DNA of 64,000 nt, from positions 45,476 to 109,475 of the forward strand of contig NZ_JAFNME010000008.1 of the NCBI RefSeq assembly GCF_017368815.1, read 5' to 3'. The notes under the pieces were generated by a model. It saw nothing but the letters and a program-made list of their open reading frames with translations, did not search any database and had not been told where the DNA came from. The stretch's first letter is position 1. Every line of letters begins with the position of its first letter. Source of the DNA: Comamonas denitrificans. Its GTDB lineage: Bacteria > Pseudomonadota > Gammaproteobacteria > Burkholderiales > Burkholderiaceae_C. Of this stretch, positions 17,806-27,704 are shown in pieces. The position numbers and the translations under genes were made by a program.

Positions 17806-20800
17806 AGCAGCACCTTCTCGATCCCGCCGTTGTTGGCGCGTTGTACGAATTCGGGCAGCCAGTCCTTGCCGAGGATTTGGTTGCACATTTCGATAACGAT
17901 GTAATCCGCTTCCAGCAGGCCGGTCTGCAAGTCGTTGGCGTAGCGCGAAACGCCTTGCAGGCAGCTGGGGCAGCTGGTCAGGATTTTGATGTTGTCGGTG
18001 GCACCAACGGCCCCGCTGTCGCGCAGCTGGGCTTCGCCCTTGCGGATTTCCTGCTCCTTGCGGTAGCGGATTTGCGTGGAAATATCGGGCCGGGTCACGC
18101 CCAGCGTGCCCGATTCGCCGCAGCAGCGTTCGCTTTTGAGCACCTTGTCGCCCACCAAGGCGCGCACGGTCTGCATCGAATCGCCCTGCTTCATGGGGTT
18201 GTGGCAAGGCTCGTGGTACAGGTAGCCGCCCTGGCCCGCCGGCAGGGTGATGCCTTTTTCTAGCAGGTATTCGTGGATGTCCACAATGCGGCAGCCGGGG
18301 AAGATTTTGTCGAACTGGTAGCCGGCCAACTGGTCGTAGCAGGTGCCGCAGCTGACCACCACGGTCTTGATATCCAGGTAATTGAGCGTGGTGGACAGGC
18401 GGTGAAATTGCACCCGGTTGTCGGTGATCATCTTGTCCGCCTGCTCGTACTGGCCGCTGCCGCGCTGCGGGTAGCCGCAGCACATGTAGCCCGGTGGCAT
18501 CACCGTCTGCACGCCTGCGTGCCACAGCATGGCCTGGGTGGCCAGGCCGACCTGGCTGAACAGCCGCTCCGAGCCGCAGCCGGGGAAATAGAACACCGAT
18601 TCCGTCTCGGACGTGGTGGTCTGCGGATTGCGGATGATGGGGATGTAGTCCTTGTCCTCAATGTCCAGCAGCGCGCGGGCGGTTTTCGTGGGCAGGCCGC
18701 CGGGCAGCTTTTTGTTCACGAAGTGGATCACCTGCTCTTTGATGCTGGCCTTGCCCACGGTGGCCGGGGGGCGTTGCATTTGCGGCTTGGCCACGGTTTT
18801 GAGCACGTCCACCGCCAGCCGCTGGGCCTTGTAGCCCACACCGACCACACCGCTGCGCAGCAACTTGATGGTTTGCGGCTCGGTGGTGTTCAAAAGCGCC
18901 ATGGCCAACTTGCTGCCGGGGTTGAAGCTTTTTTTGTCCATCTTGCGCAGCAGGTTGCGCATGTTCATGGACACGTCGCCAAAGTCGATCTTCACCGGGC
19001 AGGGCGTAAAGCACTTGTGGCACAGGGTGCAGTGCTCGGCCACGTCTTCAAACTCCTGCCAGTGGTGGCTGGAGATGCCCCGGCGCGTTTGCTCCTCGTA
19101 CAAAAAGGCTTCCACCAGCAGCGAGGTGGCCAAAATTTTGTTGCGTGGCGAATACAGCAGGTTCGCGCCCGGAATGTGCGTGTTGCACACCGGCTTGCAC
19201 TTGCCGCAGCGCAGGCAGTCCTTGACCGATTCGGCAATGGCGCCAATGTCGGACTGCTGCATGATGATCGACTCGTAGCCCATCAACCCAAAGCTGGGCG
19301 TGTAGGCGTTGGTCAAGTCGGCAAACATCAGCGCCTCGCGCGGGGATTCGGCCGGGACCAGCCCGTTTTTCTCGCGAATGAGCTTGCCCCGGTTGAAGCG
19401 CCCGTGCGGGTCGATGCGCTTTTTGTAATCGGCAAAGGGCGCGAGTTCTTCGTCCGTTAAAAACTCCAGCTTGGTGATGCCAATGCCGTGCTCGCCCGAG
19501 ATCACGCCGTCCAGGCTGCGGGCCAGCGCCATGATGCGGCCCACCGCCTCGTGCGCGGTTTGCAGCATGGCGTAGTCGTCGCTGTTCACGGGGATGTTGG
19601 TGTGGACGTTGCCGTCACCGGCGTGCATGTGCAGTGCCACCCAGACACGGCCTTTGAGCACGCGCTGGTGGATTTTGTTGAGTTCGGCCAGCACCGGCTG
19701 GAAGGCCTGGCCGCTGAAGATGTGCGCCATCGGCGCCTTGAGCTGGGTTTTCCAGCTGGCGCGCAGGCGGTGCTCCTGCAATTCAGGGAACAGCGTGGCC
19801 ACGTTGGCCAGCCACTCGGCCCACTGGGCGCGCACTTGCTGCACCAGCGCCTGGGCCTGGTGTACGCGGTCTTCGAGCAGCTCGGCGGCAGAGATACGGT
19901 CTTCGCTCTGCCCCAGCGGCAGCTCGCCCTGGGCGAAAAACTCCAGCAGGGCATCGCACAGCGCCAGCTTGTTGCGCAGCGACAGCTCAATGTTGATGCG
20001 CTCGATGCCGTCGGTGTATTCGGCCATGCGCGGCAGGGGGATGACCACGTCCTCGTTGATCTTGAAGGCGTTGGTGTGCTTGGAAATGGCGGCGGTGCGC
20101 TTGCGGTCGAGCCAGAATTTTTTCCGCGCCTCGCTGCTGACGGCGACAAAGCCTTCGCCGCTGCGCGTGTTGGCGATGCGCACCACTTCGCTGGTGACAC
20201 GGGCCACCTCGTCGGCATCGTCGCCCACGATATCGCCCACCAGCACCATCTTGGGCAACTGGCCGTTGCCCTTCTTGCTCTTGGTGGCGTAGCCCACGGC
20301 TTTCAGGTAGCGGTCGTCCAGGTGTTCCAGGCCCGCCAGCAGCACGCCGCTGCGCTTTTGCTCCTCGAACATGTAGTCCTTGATCTCGACAATGCTGGGC
20401 ACGGCCAGCTTGGCACTGCCGAAGAACTCTAGGCACACGGTGCGCGTGTGCGCAGGCATGCGGTGCACGATCCAGCGGGCGCTGGTAATCAGCCCGTCCG
20501 TGCCCTCTTTCTGCACACCGGGCAGGCCACTGAGGAATTTGTCAGTCACGTCCTTGCCCAGGCCTTCCTTGCGGAATTTGTGGCCGGGAATGTCCAGGCG
20601 CTCGGTGCGGATGGGCGTTTTGCCGTCGGCCTCGAAATACTGCAGTTCAAAGCTGGCCATCTCGGCATCGTGGATCTTGCCCAGGTTGTGGTTCACGCGC
20701 GTCACTTCCAGCCACTGCCCGTCAGGCGTAACCATGCGCCAGCTGGCCAGGTTGTCCAGCGCCGTACCCCACAGCACGGCTTTTTTGCCACCGGCGTTCA

Positions 20801-21695
20801 TGGCGATGTTGCCGCCAATGCACGAGGCTTCGATCGAGGTGGGATCCACCGCAAACACAAAGCCAGCATCCTCTGCTGCGTCGGCCACGCGCTGGGTGAC
20901 CACACCGGCTTCGGTCCACACCGTGGGCACGGGCTGGCTCAGACCGGGCAGTTGCACCATCTCTACGGGGGTGATGGCATCGAGTTTTTCAGTGTTGATG
21001 ACCACGCTGCGCCAGGACAGCGGAATGGCCCCGCCTGTGTAACCGGTTCCGCCCCCTCGGGGGATGATGGTCAGCTCCAGCTCGATGCAGCCCTGCACTA
21101 GGGCAGCCATTTCGGCCTCGGTGTCCGGGGTGAGCACGACAAACGGGTATTCCACACGCCAGTCCGTGGCATCGGTGACGTGGCTGACGCGGGACATGCC
21201 GTCGAACTTGATGTTGTCCTTGTGCGTGAGCTTGCCCAGCGTTTTGCTCACCTGCTCGCGCAGCTGAGCGGCCTGGGCGAACATGCGCTCAAACTCCTGC
21301 ACGGCGCGCTCGGCGGCAGCGGCCAGCTCGGCCACCAGGGCATCGCGCTCGGCATCTTCTTCGGGGCGGCGGCGCTTTTGCACCTCGGCCATGCGGTGGC
21401 GCATGGCCTGCACCAGCTGGCCGCGCCGCTGGCTGCTGTGCAGCAGATCGTCTTGCAAATAGGGGTTGCGCTGCACCACCCAGATGTCGCCCAGCACCTC
21501 ATACAACATGCGGGCCGAGCGACCGGTGCGCCGCTCCGAGCGCAGCAGTTGCAGCACCTCCCAGGCGCGGTGCCCCAGCAGGCGGATGACGATCTCTTTA
21601 TCGGAAAACGAGGTGTAGTTGTACGGAATTTCGCGCAGGCGGGCAGGCTGTGCGGCAGCTGCCAAAACAGCAGTCTGAGCAATCGGAGCGTTCAT
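17802..21695 (-). CDS. DUF3683 FAD-linked oxidase fused to Fe-S (CCG) reductase
   Basis: A 1297-aa enzyme with several modules: an N-terminal DUF3683 region (about 1-150), an FAD-binding domain with [16 protein letters not shown] (about 235-250), and an FAD-linked oxidase C-terminal domain. Next come two 4Fe-4S motifs ([11 protein letters not shown] and [12 protein letters not shown], about 840-930) and a C-terminal pair of cysteine-rich CCG domains ([27 protein letters not shown]). This architecture resembles D-lactate or glycolate dehydrogenases that pass electrons to quinone. The real substrate is unknown. The start at 21695 is chosen because the protein then begins MNAPIAQ. A TTG 33 bases upstream is possible. 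The HIT gene overlaps its stop. Confidence 0.9.
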   Translation of the reverse strand: MNAPIAQTAVLAAAAQPARLREIPYNYTSFSDKEIVIRLLGHRAWEVLQLLRSERRTGRSARMLYEVLGDIWVVQRNPYLQDDLLHSSQRRGQLVQAMRHRMAEVQKRRRPEEDAERDALVAELAAAAERAVQEFERMFAQAAQLREQVSKTLGKLTHKDNIKFDGMSRVSHVTDATDWRVEYPFVVLTPDTEAEMAALVQGCIELELTIIPRGGGTGYTGGAIPLSWRSVVINTEKLDAITPVEMVQLPGLSQPVPTVWTEAGVVTQRVADAAEDAGFVFAVDPTSIEASCIGGNIAMNAGGKKAVLWGTALDNLASWRMVTPDGQWLEVTRVNHNLGKIHDAEMASFELQYFEADGKTPIRTERLDIPGHKFRKEGLGKDVTDKFLSGLPGVQKEGTDGLITSARWIVHRMPAHTRTVCLEFFGSAKLAVPSIVEIKDYMFEEQKRSGVLLAGLEHLDDRYLKAVGYATKSKKGNGQLPKMVLVGDIVGDDADEVARVTSEVVRIANTRSGEGFVAVSSEARKKFWLDRKRTAAISKHTNAFKINEDVVIPLPRMAEYTDGIERINIELSLRNKLALCDALLEFFAQGELPLGQSEDRISAAELLEDRVHQAQALVQQVRAQWAEWLANVATLFPELQEHRLRASWKTQLKAPMAHIFSGQAFQPVLAELNKIHQRVLKGRVWVALHMHAGDGNVHTNIPVNSDDYAMLQTAHEAVGRIMALARSLDGVISGEHGIGITKLEFLTDEELAPFADYKKRIDPHGRFNRGKLIREKNGLVPAESPREALMFADLTNAYTPSFGLMGYESIIMQQSDIGAIAESVKDCLRCGKCKPVCNTHIPGANLLYSPRNKILATSLLVEAFLYEEQTRRGISSHHWQEFEDVAEHCTLCHKCFTPCPVKIDFGDVSMNMRNLLRKMDKKSFNPGSKLAMALLNTTEPQTIKLLRSGVVGVGYKAQRLAVDVLKTVAKPQMQRPPATVGKASIKEQVIHFVNKKLPGGLPTKTARALLDIEDKDYIPIIRNPQTTTSETESVFYFPGCGSERLFSQVGLATQAMLWHAGVQTVMPPGYMCCGYPQRGSGQYEQADKMITDNRVQFHRLSTTLNYLDIKTVVVSCGTCYDQLAGYQFDKIFPGCRIVDIHEYLLEKGITLPAGQGGYLYHEPCHNPMKQGDSMQTVRALVGDKVLKSERCCGESGTLGVTRPDISTQIRYRKEQEIRKGEAQLRDSGAVGATDNIKILTSCPSCLQGVSRYANDLQTGLLEADYIVIEMCNQILGKDWLPEFVQRANNGGIEKVLL

Positions 21696-22054
21696 GGGAT
21701 GGGGAGGTGCGAGGGGCGCAAATTGCAAAAGCGGCCGATTTTAAGCGAGGGGGGAAACGGACCGCGCCCCAAGGGCACGCTCTTCGCTGTACTGTCCACC
21801 ACTTGTGACAAGCACAAAGCGCCTGAGCGCGCTTTTTTCAAGCCTGCAGAACCATAGTTACAAAACAATGTATCCTTTGCAACAACATGGTATTGAGCCT
21901 AATACATCGAAGTAACAGAACGTGGCAGGACAGGCAATCTGAAATGCGCTAACGCGTCAAAAATGAAGGCACCAAGCCAACACATGATCGGCCAACGTGG
22001 CCTGCACTTGGCTGCTTCAGCACACCATCTCACCAAACTCCTAGGAAAAGCACT
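21696..22054. other. Intergenic region between divergent DUF3683 and chemoreceptor genes
   Basis: A 359-base region that must hold the promoters of both flanking genes. A short GCGC-ctga-GCGC hairpin followed by six T residues lies near 21818-21838. No confident promoter or operator could be assigned. Confidence 0.5.
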
Positions 22055-23866
22055 GTGAATTTTTCAAGCATGAAAGTCGGCTCGCGCCTGGCGCTGGGCT
22101 TTAGTACCCTTATCGTGATCGGTATCGTGGTGGCTGTATTTGGTCGTATCCAACTAGAGCGCCTCGCAGACGAGGTGCAGCTACTCGTAGATGACCGCAT
22201 GGTCAAAGTGGAACAAATAACAGAGGCGATCAATAACATCAACCTGATTGCCCGCGCTGTGCGCAACATTGCGCTAGCCAGCGATCGCCAGGAGATGGAA
22301 GAAGAAAAGAAACGCATCGCCGATGCCCGCGCCCGAACTGCAGACATTTATGCACAGCTGGAAAAATCCATCCACATTCCGGAAGGCCGAGACCTGCTTC
22401 AAAAAGTCATTGCCGCAAGCGTCCCCTACTACACCGCAACCGACAAGGCCGTCAGCTTAGGCTTGGCCAATCAAGCCGATGAAGCGCGCGAACTACTACG
22501 GACAGAAAACCGCGCTCTGCAGGACGCATATTTCAAAGCGCTGGAAGATGTGATTGCTTTTCAGAAAAATCTCATGCACACCACGGCCAATAGTGCGCGG
22601 GATACTGCTGACACCGCCGGCTTGCTGATGCTGATCATTGCCGGAGCAGCGGCTCTGGTGGGTGCGCTGCTGGCGTGGATGATCACGCGCTCCATCACGC
22701 GTGCCCTGGGCGGCGAACCCAACTATGCCTCCAGCATTGCGCGTGAAATCTCGCACGGCAACCTGGCCGTGGAGGTGCAGGTTGCGGGTGGCAACCCAGA
22801 CAGCCTGCTGGCCAATCTGCACACCATGCGCGATAGCCTGGCCAAAGTGGTAGCCACGGTGCGCTCGGGCTCCGAATCGGTCGCCGCTGCCAGCAGCCAA
22901 ATTGCCCAGGGCAACCAAGACCTGAGTGCACGCACCGAGAGCCAAGCCAGCGCCCTGGAAGAGACGGCCGCCAGCATGGAAGAGCTTTCTTCTACCGTCA
23001 AACAGAATGCCGATAACGCACGCCAGGCCAACCAGTTGGCACAAAGCGCCTCGACCGTGGCGGTGCAAGGTGGTGAAGTGGTCAGCCAGGTGGTCGATAC
23101 CATGCGCGGCATCAGCGACAGCAGTAGCAAGATCGCCGACATCATCAACGTGATTGATGGTATTGCCTTCCAAACCAACATCCTGGCCCTGAATGCTGCA
23201 GTGGAAGCGGCCCGCGCAGGCGAGCAAGGCCGCGGCTTTGCCGTGGTGGCAGGAGAAGTGCGCACCCTGGCCGGTCGCAGCGCAGAGGCTGCCAAAGAAA
23301 TCAAGGCCCTGATCACCGACAGCGTGAACCGGGTAGAGCAAGGCACGACGCTGGTGGACAAGGCCGGCCAGACCATGAGCGAGGTGGTCTCCAGCATCCG
23401 ACGCGTGACCGACATCATGGGCGAGATCAGCGCGGCCAGCAGCGAGCAAAGTGCTGGTGTCTCCCAAGTGGGGGAAGCTGTGATGCAGATGGACCAAGCC
23501 ACGCAGCAGAACGCTGCCCTGGTCGAAGAAATGGCCGCTGCGGCCAGCAGCCTCAACACCCAGGCACAAGATTTGGTGCAAGCAGTGGCCGTATTCCAAC
23601 TGGCGCACGGCCAGGGTGTGACCCGTGCAGCACATCACACTTCGCCAGCACCCAAAGCGCCTGCCCACGTGGCCCACAAGCCAATCGCAACACTAGCCAA
23701 GCCAGCAGCCAAGTCGCCAGCCACAGCAAACAAGCCAGCTGCATCCAAAAAACCTGCTCCCGCTGCGGCCAAGGTCGCTGCATTGAGTGCGCCTGTGGCG
23801 GCCCCCACAGCAGTCGCCAAGACCAACAAAGCACAGGGCAACAACGACGATTGGGAATCCTTCTGA
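22055..23866 (+). CDS. Methyl-accepting chemotaxis protein with CheR/CheB-tether tail
   Basis: A 603-aa inner-membrane chemoreceptor. TM1 lies at about residues 11-30, a periplasmic four-helix-bundle ligand domain at about 31-188 and TM2 at about 190-210. HAMP and the cytoplasmic signalling bundle follow. The conserved hairpin tip is IAFQTNILALNAAVEAARAGEQGRGFAVVAGEVR. A long Ala/Pro/Lys linker (about 530-595) leads to the C-terminal pentapeptide DWESF, similar to NWETF, which tethers the methylation enzymes CheR and CheB. The GTG start is chosen because AGGAAA lies 8 bases upstream; an ATG at 22070 has no such site. The ligand is unknown. Confidence 0.94.
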   Translation: MNFSSMKVGSRLALGFSTLIVIGIVVAVFGRIQLERLADEVQLLVDDRMVKVEQITEAINNINLIARAVRNIALASDRQEMEEEKKRIADARARTADIYAQLEKSIHIPEGRDLLQKVIAASVPYYTATDKAVSLGLANQADEARELLRTENRALQDAYFKALEDVIAFQKNLMHTTANSARDTADTAGLLMLIIAGAAALVGALLAWMITRSITRALGGEPNYASSIAREISHGNLAVEVQVAGGNPDSLLANLHTMRDSLAKVVATVRSGSESVAAASSQIAQGNQDLSARTESQASALEETAASMEELSSTVKQNADNARQANQLAQSASTVAVQGGEVVSQVVDTMRGISDSSSKIADIINVIDGIAFQTNILALNAAVEAARAGEQGRGFAVVAGEVRTLAGRSAEAAKEIKALITDSVNRVEQGTTLVDKAGQTMSEVVSSIRRVTDIMGEISAASSEQSAGVSQVGEAVMQMDQATQQNAALVEEMAAAASSLNTQAQDLVQAVAVFQLAHGQGVTRAAHHTSPAPKAPAHVAHKPIATLAKPAAKSPATANKPAASKKPAPAAAKVAALSAPVAAPTAVAKTNKAQGNNDDWESF

Positions 23867-24111
23867 TGGGATCATCGCCCCCTGCGCAGCACGGGGTGAT
23901 TGCTAGCCAACGGCACTGACATGAAGGGCCGCCCCTGTGATGGCTGGGGGCGGATGAAACGCTTGGCTTGCGCTTACCCTGTATGCAAGCGCAAAGGCTG
24001 CAAGCGTGTGCAAGCAATGAGCGCTTTGGTTACTCCTCTTGCAAGACCGTAGCAGTTAGGGCAAGGCTTGGCACCTAGCATCCATGGCTTCTACAAGAAG
24101 GAGTTTTCCCC

Positions 24112-24660
24112 ATGGCCGTATCCCCCTCGTTTTTCAGCAAGCGCGAACCTGAGCCCCTGCCGTCACGCACCCCCTCCACCAACCAGGCAAGCAGCCCCCC
24201 TGCCCTGCCCATCGCCCGCCCAGCCGGGGTGGCATACACCCCAGCCAACGCACCTACCCCCACCAGCGGCAGCGCAGGTGGAAGCCAACTTACGGTAGGC
24301 CCAAACATCAAGCTCAAAGGTGTAGAAATTACCGACTGCGACACCCTGGTGGTCGAAGGCACCGTCGAGGCGACCATGGACTCGCGCGTCATCCATATCG
24401 CGGAAGAAGGCGCATTTCGAGGCGCTGCGGAAATTGATATTGCCGAAATTTATGGCCGTTTTGACGGTGACCTGACCGTGCGCGACAAGCTCATGATCTT
24501 CGGCACAGGCCGCGTCAGCGGAAAAATCCGCTACGGCAAGCTGGTGATCGAAGAAGGTGGCCAGCTCAGTGGCGAAATTGCCGTGGGCTCCAGCAGCAAG
24601 CCACACTTAAAAACCAGCCCTGCTCCCGGCACCGTGGCTGTGCCGGGAGGGGCTGCGTAG
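24112..24660 (+). CDS. Bactofilin
   Basis: A 182-aa polymer-forming cytoskeletal protein of the bactofilin (DUF583) family. A Pro/Ser-rich N-terminal tail (about 1-60) precedes the beta-helix core (about 62-160), with repeating hydrophobic/Gly turns such as GVEITDCDTLVVEGTVEA and GRVSGKIRYGKLVIEEGGQLSG. A short disordered tail follows. AAGGAG lies just upstream of the ATG. Bactofilins self-assemble and scaffold local envelope functions. Its stop codon is 3 bases from the ychF-type end (attL) of the integrated element, so before integration it was convergent with ychF. Confidence 0.93.
   Translation: MAVSPSFFSKREPEPLPSRTPSTNQASSPPALPIARPAGVAYTPANAPTPTSGSAGGSQLTVGPNIKLKGVEITDCDTLVVEGTVEATMDSRVIHIAEEGAFRGAAEIDIAEIYGRFDGDLTVRDKLMIFGTGRVSGKIRYGKLVIEEGGQLSGEIAVGSSSKPHLKTSPAPGTVAVPGGAA
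24623..24649 (+). terminator. Hairpin at the 3' end of the bactofilin gene
   Basis: CTCCCGGCAC / GTGCCGGGAG with a 7-base loop overlaps the last codons. No T run follows, so it may be an incomplete or Rho-assisted terminator, or may only stabilise the mRNA end. Confidence 0.45.
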
Positions 24661-24663
24661 CCG

Positions 24664-24681
24664 TTAGACGTTAAACAAGAA
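24664..24681. other. attL: duplicated ychF 3'-end sequence
   Basis: Read on the minus strand this encodes Phe-Leu-Phe-Asn-Val-stop, the last residues of YchF, with synonymous changes and a TAA stop. It matches 50035-50052 codon by codon, including AGACGTT and AACAA. It is read as the original chromosomal ychF end, now separated from its gene. Confidence 0.85.
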
Positions 24682-24735
24682 GTCTGGCCGAAAAGCATTT
24701 GTATAAGCGGCACTCACCTTGTTTCCTCTCATCTT

Positions 24736-24759
24736 GTAGTCACTTCCATATACACTTTG
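24736..24759. other. Putative left arm-type integrase sites
   Basis: GTAGTCACTT (24736-24745) and CATATACAC (24747-24755) lie side by side. Both motifs recur at the right end of the element near the integrase. They are likely integrase or excisionase binding sites. Confidence 0.55.
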
Positions 24760-24918
24760 GCGGCTGCTACCCAGAGCGAAGCCCGCGTATCGCTTGCCTG
24801 TACCGAATCGCCGCTTTCGGATTTTTTGCTGCAAAAATTCCCTTCTGGGAATCCGTGACCGTGACCGGCCCGCCGTCTGAAACTGCCTGCATTCAATCGA
24901 AATGCAGGGGTGATGACG

Positions 24919-25131
24919 ATGAAGATTTTACGCAAGAAGGCTGTCTGCGAGAAGCTGGGCGAAATCAATGAAGTGACGCTTTGGCGCATCTCCCGCGCTG
25001 ATCCGACATTCCCGGTATCCATCCAGATCAACAAGCGTGTCGTCGGCTGGCTGGAGCACGAGATTGATGCGTGGCTCGAACAGAAGGCCGCTGCCGCACG
25101 CGCCGCCAGCAACAACGCTGTCTATCCCTGA
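24919..25131 (+). CDS. AlpA-like helix-turn-helix protein, probable excisionase/regulator
   Basis: A 70-aa protein of the AlpA/MerR-like winged-helix type. MKILRKKAVCEKLG opens it and VTLWRISRADPTFPVSIQI forms the DNA-reading part, ending in a WLEHEIDAWLEQ helix. AlpA proteins act as excisionases or integrase regulators in P4-type elements. The ATG at 24919 is preferred because AGGGG lies 8 bases upstream; GTG 24910 and ATG 24913 are in frame too. It is the first gene from the left end and precedes the replication initiator, so it may control both excision and the rep operon. Confidence 0.8.
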   Translation: MKILRKKAVCEKLGEINEVTLWRISRADPTFPVSIQINKRVVGWLEHEIDAWLEQKAAAARAASNNAVYP

Positions 25132-25169
25132 TCGCCGCGTTCCCGCAGGCCAAGGGTCAGGATTCGACG

Positions 25170-26084
25170 ATGCGCAGCCTGGGCAGCTTGCTCGACACTG
25201 GCTTGACAGAAGCCAAGCCCAAGCGCGATCCGCTGGCGTGGATCAAGCAGAAAGCTGCCGAAGTGGCAGAGCAGGCAGAGCAGCGGGCAGCAAATGAACC
25301 CCGCCAGATGTTCTTGCCCGGCTTCGATATTGGAGCCTTTCCAAACCATTTGAACAGATCAAGCCTCATTGCTCCCATCGCACGAGGGAAACGCAAATTC
25401 CATCGGCAAGCTGTGATGGTTACGCGGCGGGATTGCGTGCTGGAGTACACCGGGGAGCAACTGGACGAAGCAGACGGCGACCTCATCATGGCATTGATCG
25501 CCTTCGCCCAGCCGTTCCGCTTGGGCACATCAGTACCGCTCAACCGCGCCAAGCTGCTGCGCAGGCTCAAGCGCAGCACGGGCAAGCACGATTACGAATG
25601 GCTACATCGCCGTATCAAGGCGCTGACAGAGGCCACACTGTTCCTTGAGGCCAAGAAGCCGGACGGCTCGACCCGGTACAGCATCGGCAAAACGGTGTCT
25701 TTCCGCATCATCGCGGCCTTCAGCTACGACGACGAGGCCGAGACGTACAGCTACAGCCTAGATCCCCGCTGGGTACAGATTTTCGGCAATCGGGAATACA
25801 GCCTGATCGACTGGGACAAGCGGATGCAGATCGGGCGCGGGCAGGACATGGCCAAGACATTGCAGCGGCTGGTGGCCACGTCCGCTGACCCAGTACAGCG
25901 GTACGCACTGGACTGGCTCAAGGGCAAGATGGAATACGGCGGGCGGATGCGTGATTTCCGCGACGCTTTAGCCCGCGCTGTGCGCGAGCTGGAGCGGCTT
26001 GAGATCATCACGGCCCACAAGGTCGAGGACAGCACACGAGGCAACCCGCAGCTTGCTCTGTGGCTCCCGGAGGCAGTGGCATAG
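25170..26084 (+). CDS. TrfA-family plasmid replication initiator
   Basis: A 304-aa DNA-binding initiator similar to the TrfA family of IncP and related plasmids. Recognisable parts include the entry segment MVTRRDCVLEYTGEQLDEADGDLIM, the SVPLNRAKLLRRLKRSTGKHDYEWLHRRIKAL winged-helix region and a second winged-helix region after residue 200. The ATG at 25170 is chosen because AGGA lies 7 bases upstream; the open frame begins earlier inside the AlpA-like gene. Four iterons and DnaA boxes follow directly downstream, where such initiators bind. It may allow a circular, excised form to replicate. Confidence 0.8.
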   Translation: MRSLGSLLDTGLTEAKPKRDPLAWIKQKAAEVAEQAEQRAANEPRQMFLPGFDIGAFPNHLNRSSLIAPIARGKRKFHRQAVMVTRRDCVLEYTGEQLDEADGDLIMALIAFAQPFRLGTSVPLNRAKLLRRLKRSTGKHDYEWLHRRIKALTEATLFLEAKKPDGSTRYSIGKTVSFRIIAAFSYDDEAETYSYSLDPRWVQIFGNREYSLIDWDKRMQIGRGQDMAKTLQRLVATSADPVQRYALDWLKGKMEYGGRMRDFRDALARAVRELERLEIITAHKVEDSTRGNPQLALWLPEAVA

Positions 26085-26120
26085 CGTTCCGCCAAAGACT
26101 CACAAAGTGGGACGTTTTTC

Positions 26121-26202
26121 ATCGGGATAGCGTCGCGCCCTCGTCGGGATAGCATCGCGCTTTATCGGGATGGCGTCGCGCTTTATCGGGATGGCATCGC
26201 GC
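26121..26202. repeat. Four iterons of the plasmid-type origin
   Basis: An 18-base unit of the form RTCGGGATRGCRTCGCGC occurs four times, at 26121, 26143, 26164 and 26185. Spacing is 22, 21 and 21 bases, about two helical turns. They follow the initiator gene, as in iteron-controlled replicons. Confidence 0.9.
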
Positions 26203-26376
26203 ACACCATTTGCAAGTATTTGAGTTAATTGAAGAAAAGCAGCATTTTTTCGCTTCTACCTTTCTTCTACTCTTCTTCTACCAGCAGAGCACTGTGGATA
26301 ACTCGCAAGCGAGTTCCCCACAGCCTTCGCTCCCTCCGGTCGCTGCGCGTCCGCCCGTGGATAACGGCAAGCCGTT
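26203..26376. other. oriV candidate: AT/pyrimidine-rich zone with DnaA boxes
   Basis: After the iterons comes an AT- and pyrimidine-rich stretch with three CTTCTAC repeats (26251-26280), which could open easily. A perfect DnaA box (TGTGGATAA, 26293-26301) follows, with a near-match CGTGGATAA at 26356-26364. Small palindromes ACTCGCaaGCGAGT (26301-26314) and AACGGCaaGCCGTT (26363-26376) overlap or adjoin them. Confidence 0.78.
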
Positions 26377-26988
26377 ACCCACCGGCCTCCTTGCGGCTAC
26401 TCGTCATTTAAAAATGACAGGGGCTACTTGGCGTCGGCTGTTTTCAATATGCCTCCGGCGGCCCTGCCGGGGGCCACTCGCCGCCGTGAGGCTCGGGGGC
26501 AGGGTGGCGGGCTGCGCCCTTCGTCCTTACCCCACTCGCACAGGCTGTCCGCTGCGGTTCAGCGTCAAGGGGCCGTGTCCTCGCCCTTCGGGCTGCGGGC
26601 CGCACCAACCCCTTGACCCTGCCCCTTCGCTGGAATCCGACGAGAAGCGCCCAGAATCGCCCGATATGGCGCGTTCTCGGTGAAAGCCATACCTACCCTG
26701 CTGCCTGCAACAAGAACGCGCCGCGAGCCGCTCAGGCTGCTTTCCAGTAGAGCCAGTTGGCAAGGCGGGTATGGCGCGACCTTCCCAGTCTTGTCGGCTG
26801 GCCGACAACGAGCGCAGCGAGGCGTCAGCAAGTAGCCCATCCAGCATTTGAAAAATGCGAGTAGCCCCAGCAAGGGAGCCGGTGGGCATACCTGCGTACC
26901 CGCCAGCGGCGGGCCGTCCACAGCCTTGGCTGTGGGCGGGCAGGTTGTCCACGGGCGGACGCGCAGCGACCGGAGGGAGCGAAGGCTG
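26321..26988. repeat. 41-bp perfect inverted repeat flanking a 586-bp structured gap
   Basis: Bases 26321-26361 and 26948-26988 are exact reverse complements (41 of 41). Inside, weaker complementarity continues around 26379-26413 and 26846-26888. The gap also holds palindromes such as GTCAAGGGG / CCCCTTGAC (26564-26617) and CCACAGCCttGGCTGTGG. No convincing gene lies between the arms; overlapping open frames there look like by-products of GC content. Confidence 0.85.
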
Positions 26989-27011
26989 TTTCACCTTGGC
27001 TTACCCTCATC

Positions 27012-27032
27012 GTTACGTTATCATAACGTAAC
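27012..27032. promoter_or_regulatory. Operator palindrome upstream of kfrA
   Basis: GTTACGTTAT-c-ATAACGTAAC is a perfect 10+1+10 palindrome, followed by two more GTTACGATG half-sites (27034-27050). It lies 33 bases before the kfrA start. KfrA proteins usually repress their own promoter, so this is its likely operator. Confidence 0.75.
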
Positions 27033-27065
27033 ACGTTACGATGTTACGATGAGAAGGAGGCAGCC

Positions 27066-27704
27066 ATGCAGCAGGTCGTCACTCAACAGGCGGTGGATGC
27101 CGCTGCTGATGCCATCATCGCCGCAGGCAGCAAGCCCACCTTCCGGCTGATCCAGCAGCGCGTCGGCGGGTCATTCACCACGCTCAAGCCGATGCTGGCC
27201 GACTGGGAGGCTCGACGCGAGAAAGGCGAAGAAGCTGCGGTAGAAGTGCCGGACGCCCTGCTGGCACGCGGGGCAGACCTCGTGCGCAGCATCTACGCCG
27301 AGGTTGCCCAGCAGGCGCGGGTGGAATCCGAGGCGGTGCGCAAGGACGCCGAGGCCCGCGTCAGCGCAATGAAGACCGAACTGGCCGAGGCGACCGAGGA
27401 AATCGCCCGGCTGGAGGCGCAGGACGCCGCCCGTGCCGAGGAGCTTGCCGCGTTGCGTGAGACGAACCGGGCACTGGAATTGAAGGCTGGCCGTCTGGAA
27501 GAGCGTGCGGAGCACGCAACGCGCATGGAGGTCGAACTGCGGGAAGCTCGTGCTGCACTCGCCAAAGCCGAGCAGCAGGTGATCGACTTGCAAGGCCAGC
27601 TTGCCACGGCTGGCGATGTTCAGCGGCAGCTTGCCAGCCTCGAAGAGCGACTGGCTGCGGCAGGCGTTGCGCCGAAGGGAGTCAAAAAGGGCCGGGGTGA
27701 CTGA
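27066..27704 (+). CDS. kfrA: KfrA-type DNA-binding coiled-coil protein
   Basis: A 212-aa protein. The N-terminal KfrA DNA-binding domain (about 1-75; VTQQAVDAAADAIIAAGSKPTF and QRVGGSFTTLKPMLADW) is followed by a long Ala/Glu-rich coiled coil (about 80-200) and a basic tail. KfrA proteins bind palindromic operators, repress themselves and help stable plasmid maintenance. AGAAGGAGG lies just upstream of the ATG and a perfect palindrome lies before it. The next gene overlaps its stop in TGATG fashion. Retention in an integrated element fits a plasmid-derived backbone. Confidence 0.85.
   Translation: MQQVVTQQAVDAAADAIIAAGSKPTFRLIQQRVGGSFTTLKPMLADWEARREKGEEAAVEVPDALLARGADLVRSIYAEVAQQARVESEAVRKDAEARVSAMKTELAEATEEIARLEAQDAARAEELAALRETNRALELKAGRLEERAEHATRMEVELREARAALAKAEQQVIDLQGQLATAGDVQRQLASLEERLAAAGVAPKGVKKGRGD

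Noticed and set aside
17806..18525. N-terminal extension of the HIT protein
   Set aside because: The frame is open by chance opposite or within the oxidoreductase gene; the HIT domain starts at the ATG at 17805.
24699..24971. 90-residue open frame at the left end of the element
   Set aside because: It runs through the putative arm sites and into the AlpA-like gene in another frame, with no ribosome site.
26527..26994. Open frames within the GC-rich inverted-repeat region
   Set aside because: Several overlapping frames exist on both strands, they include the repeat arms, and none has a clear ribosome site or recognised domain.
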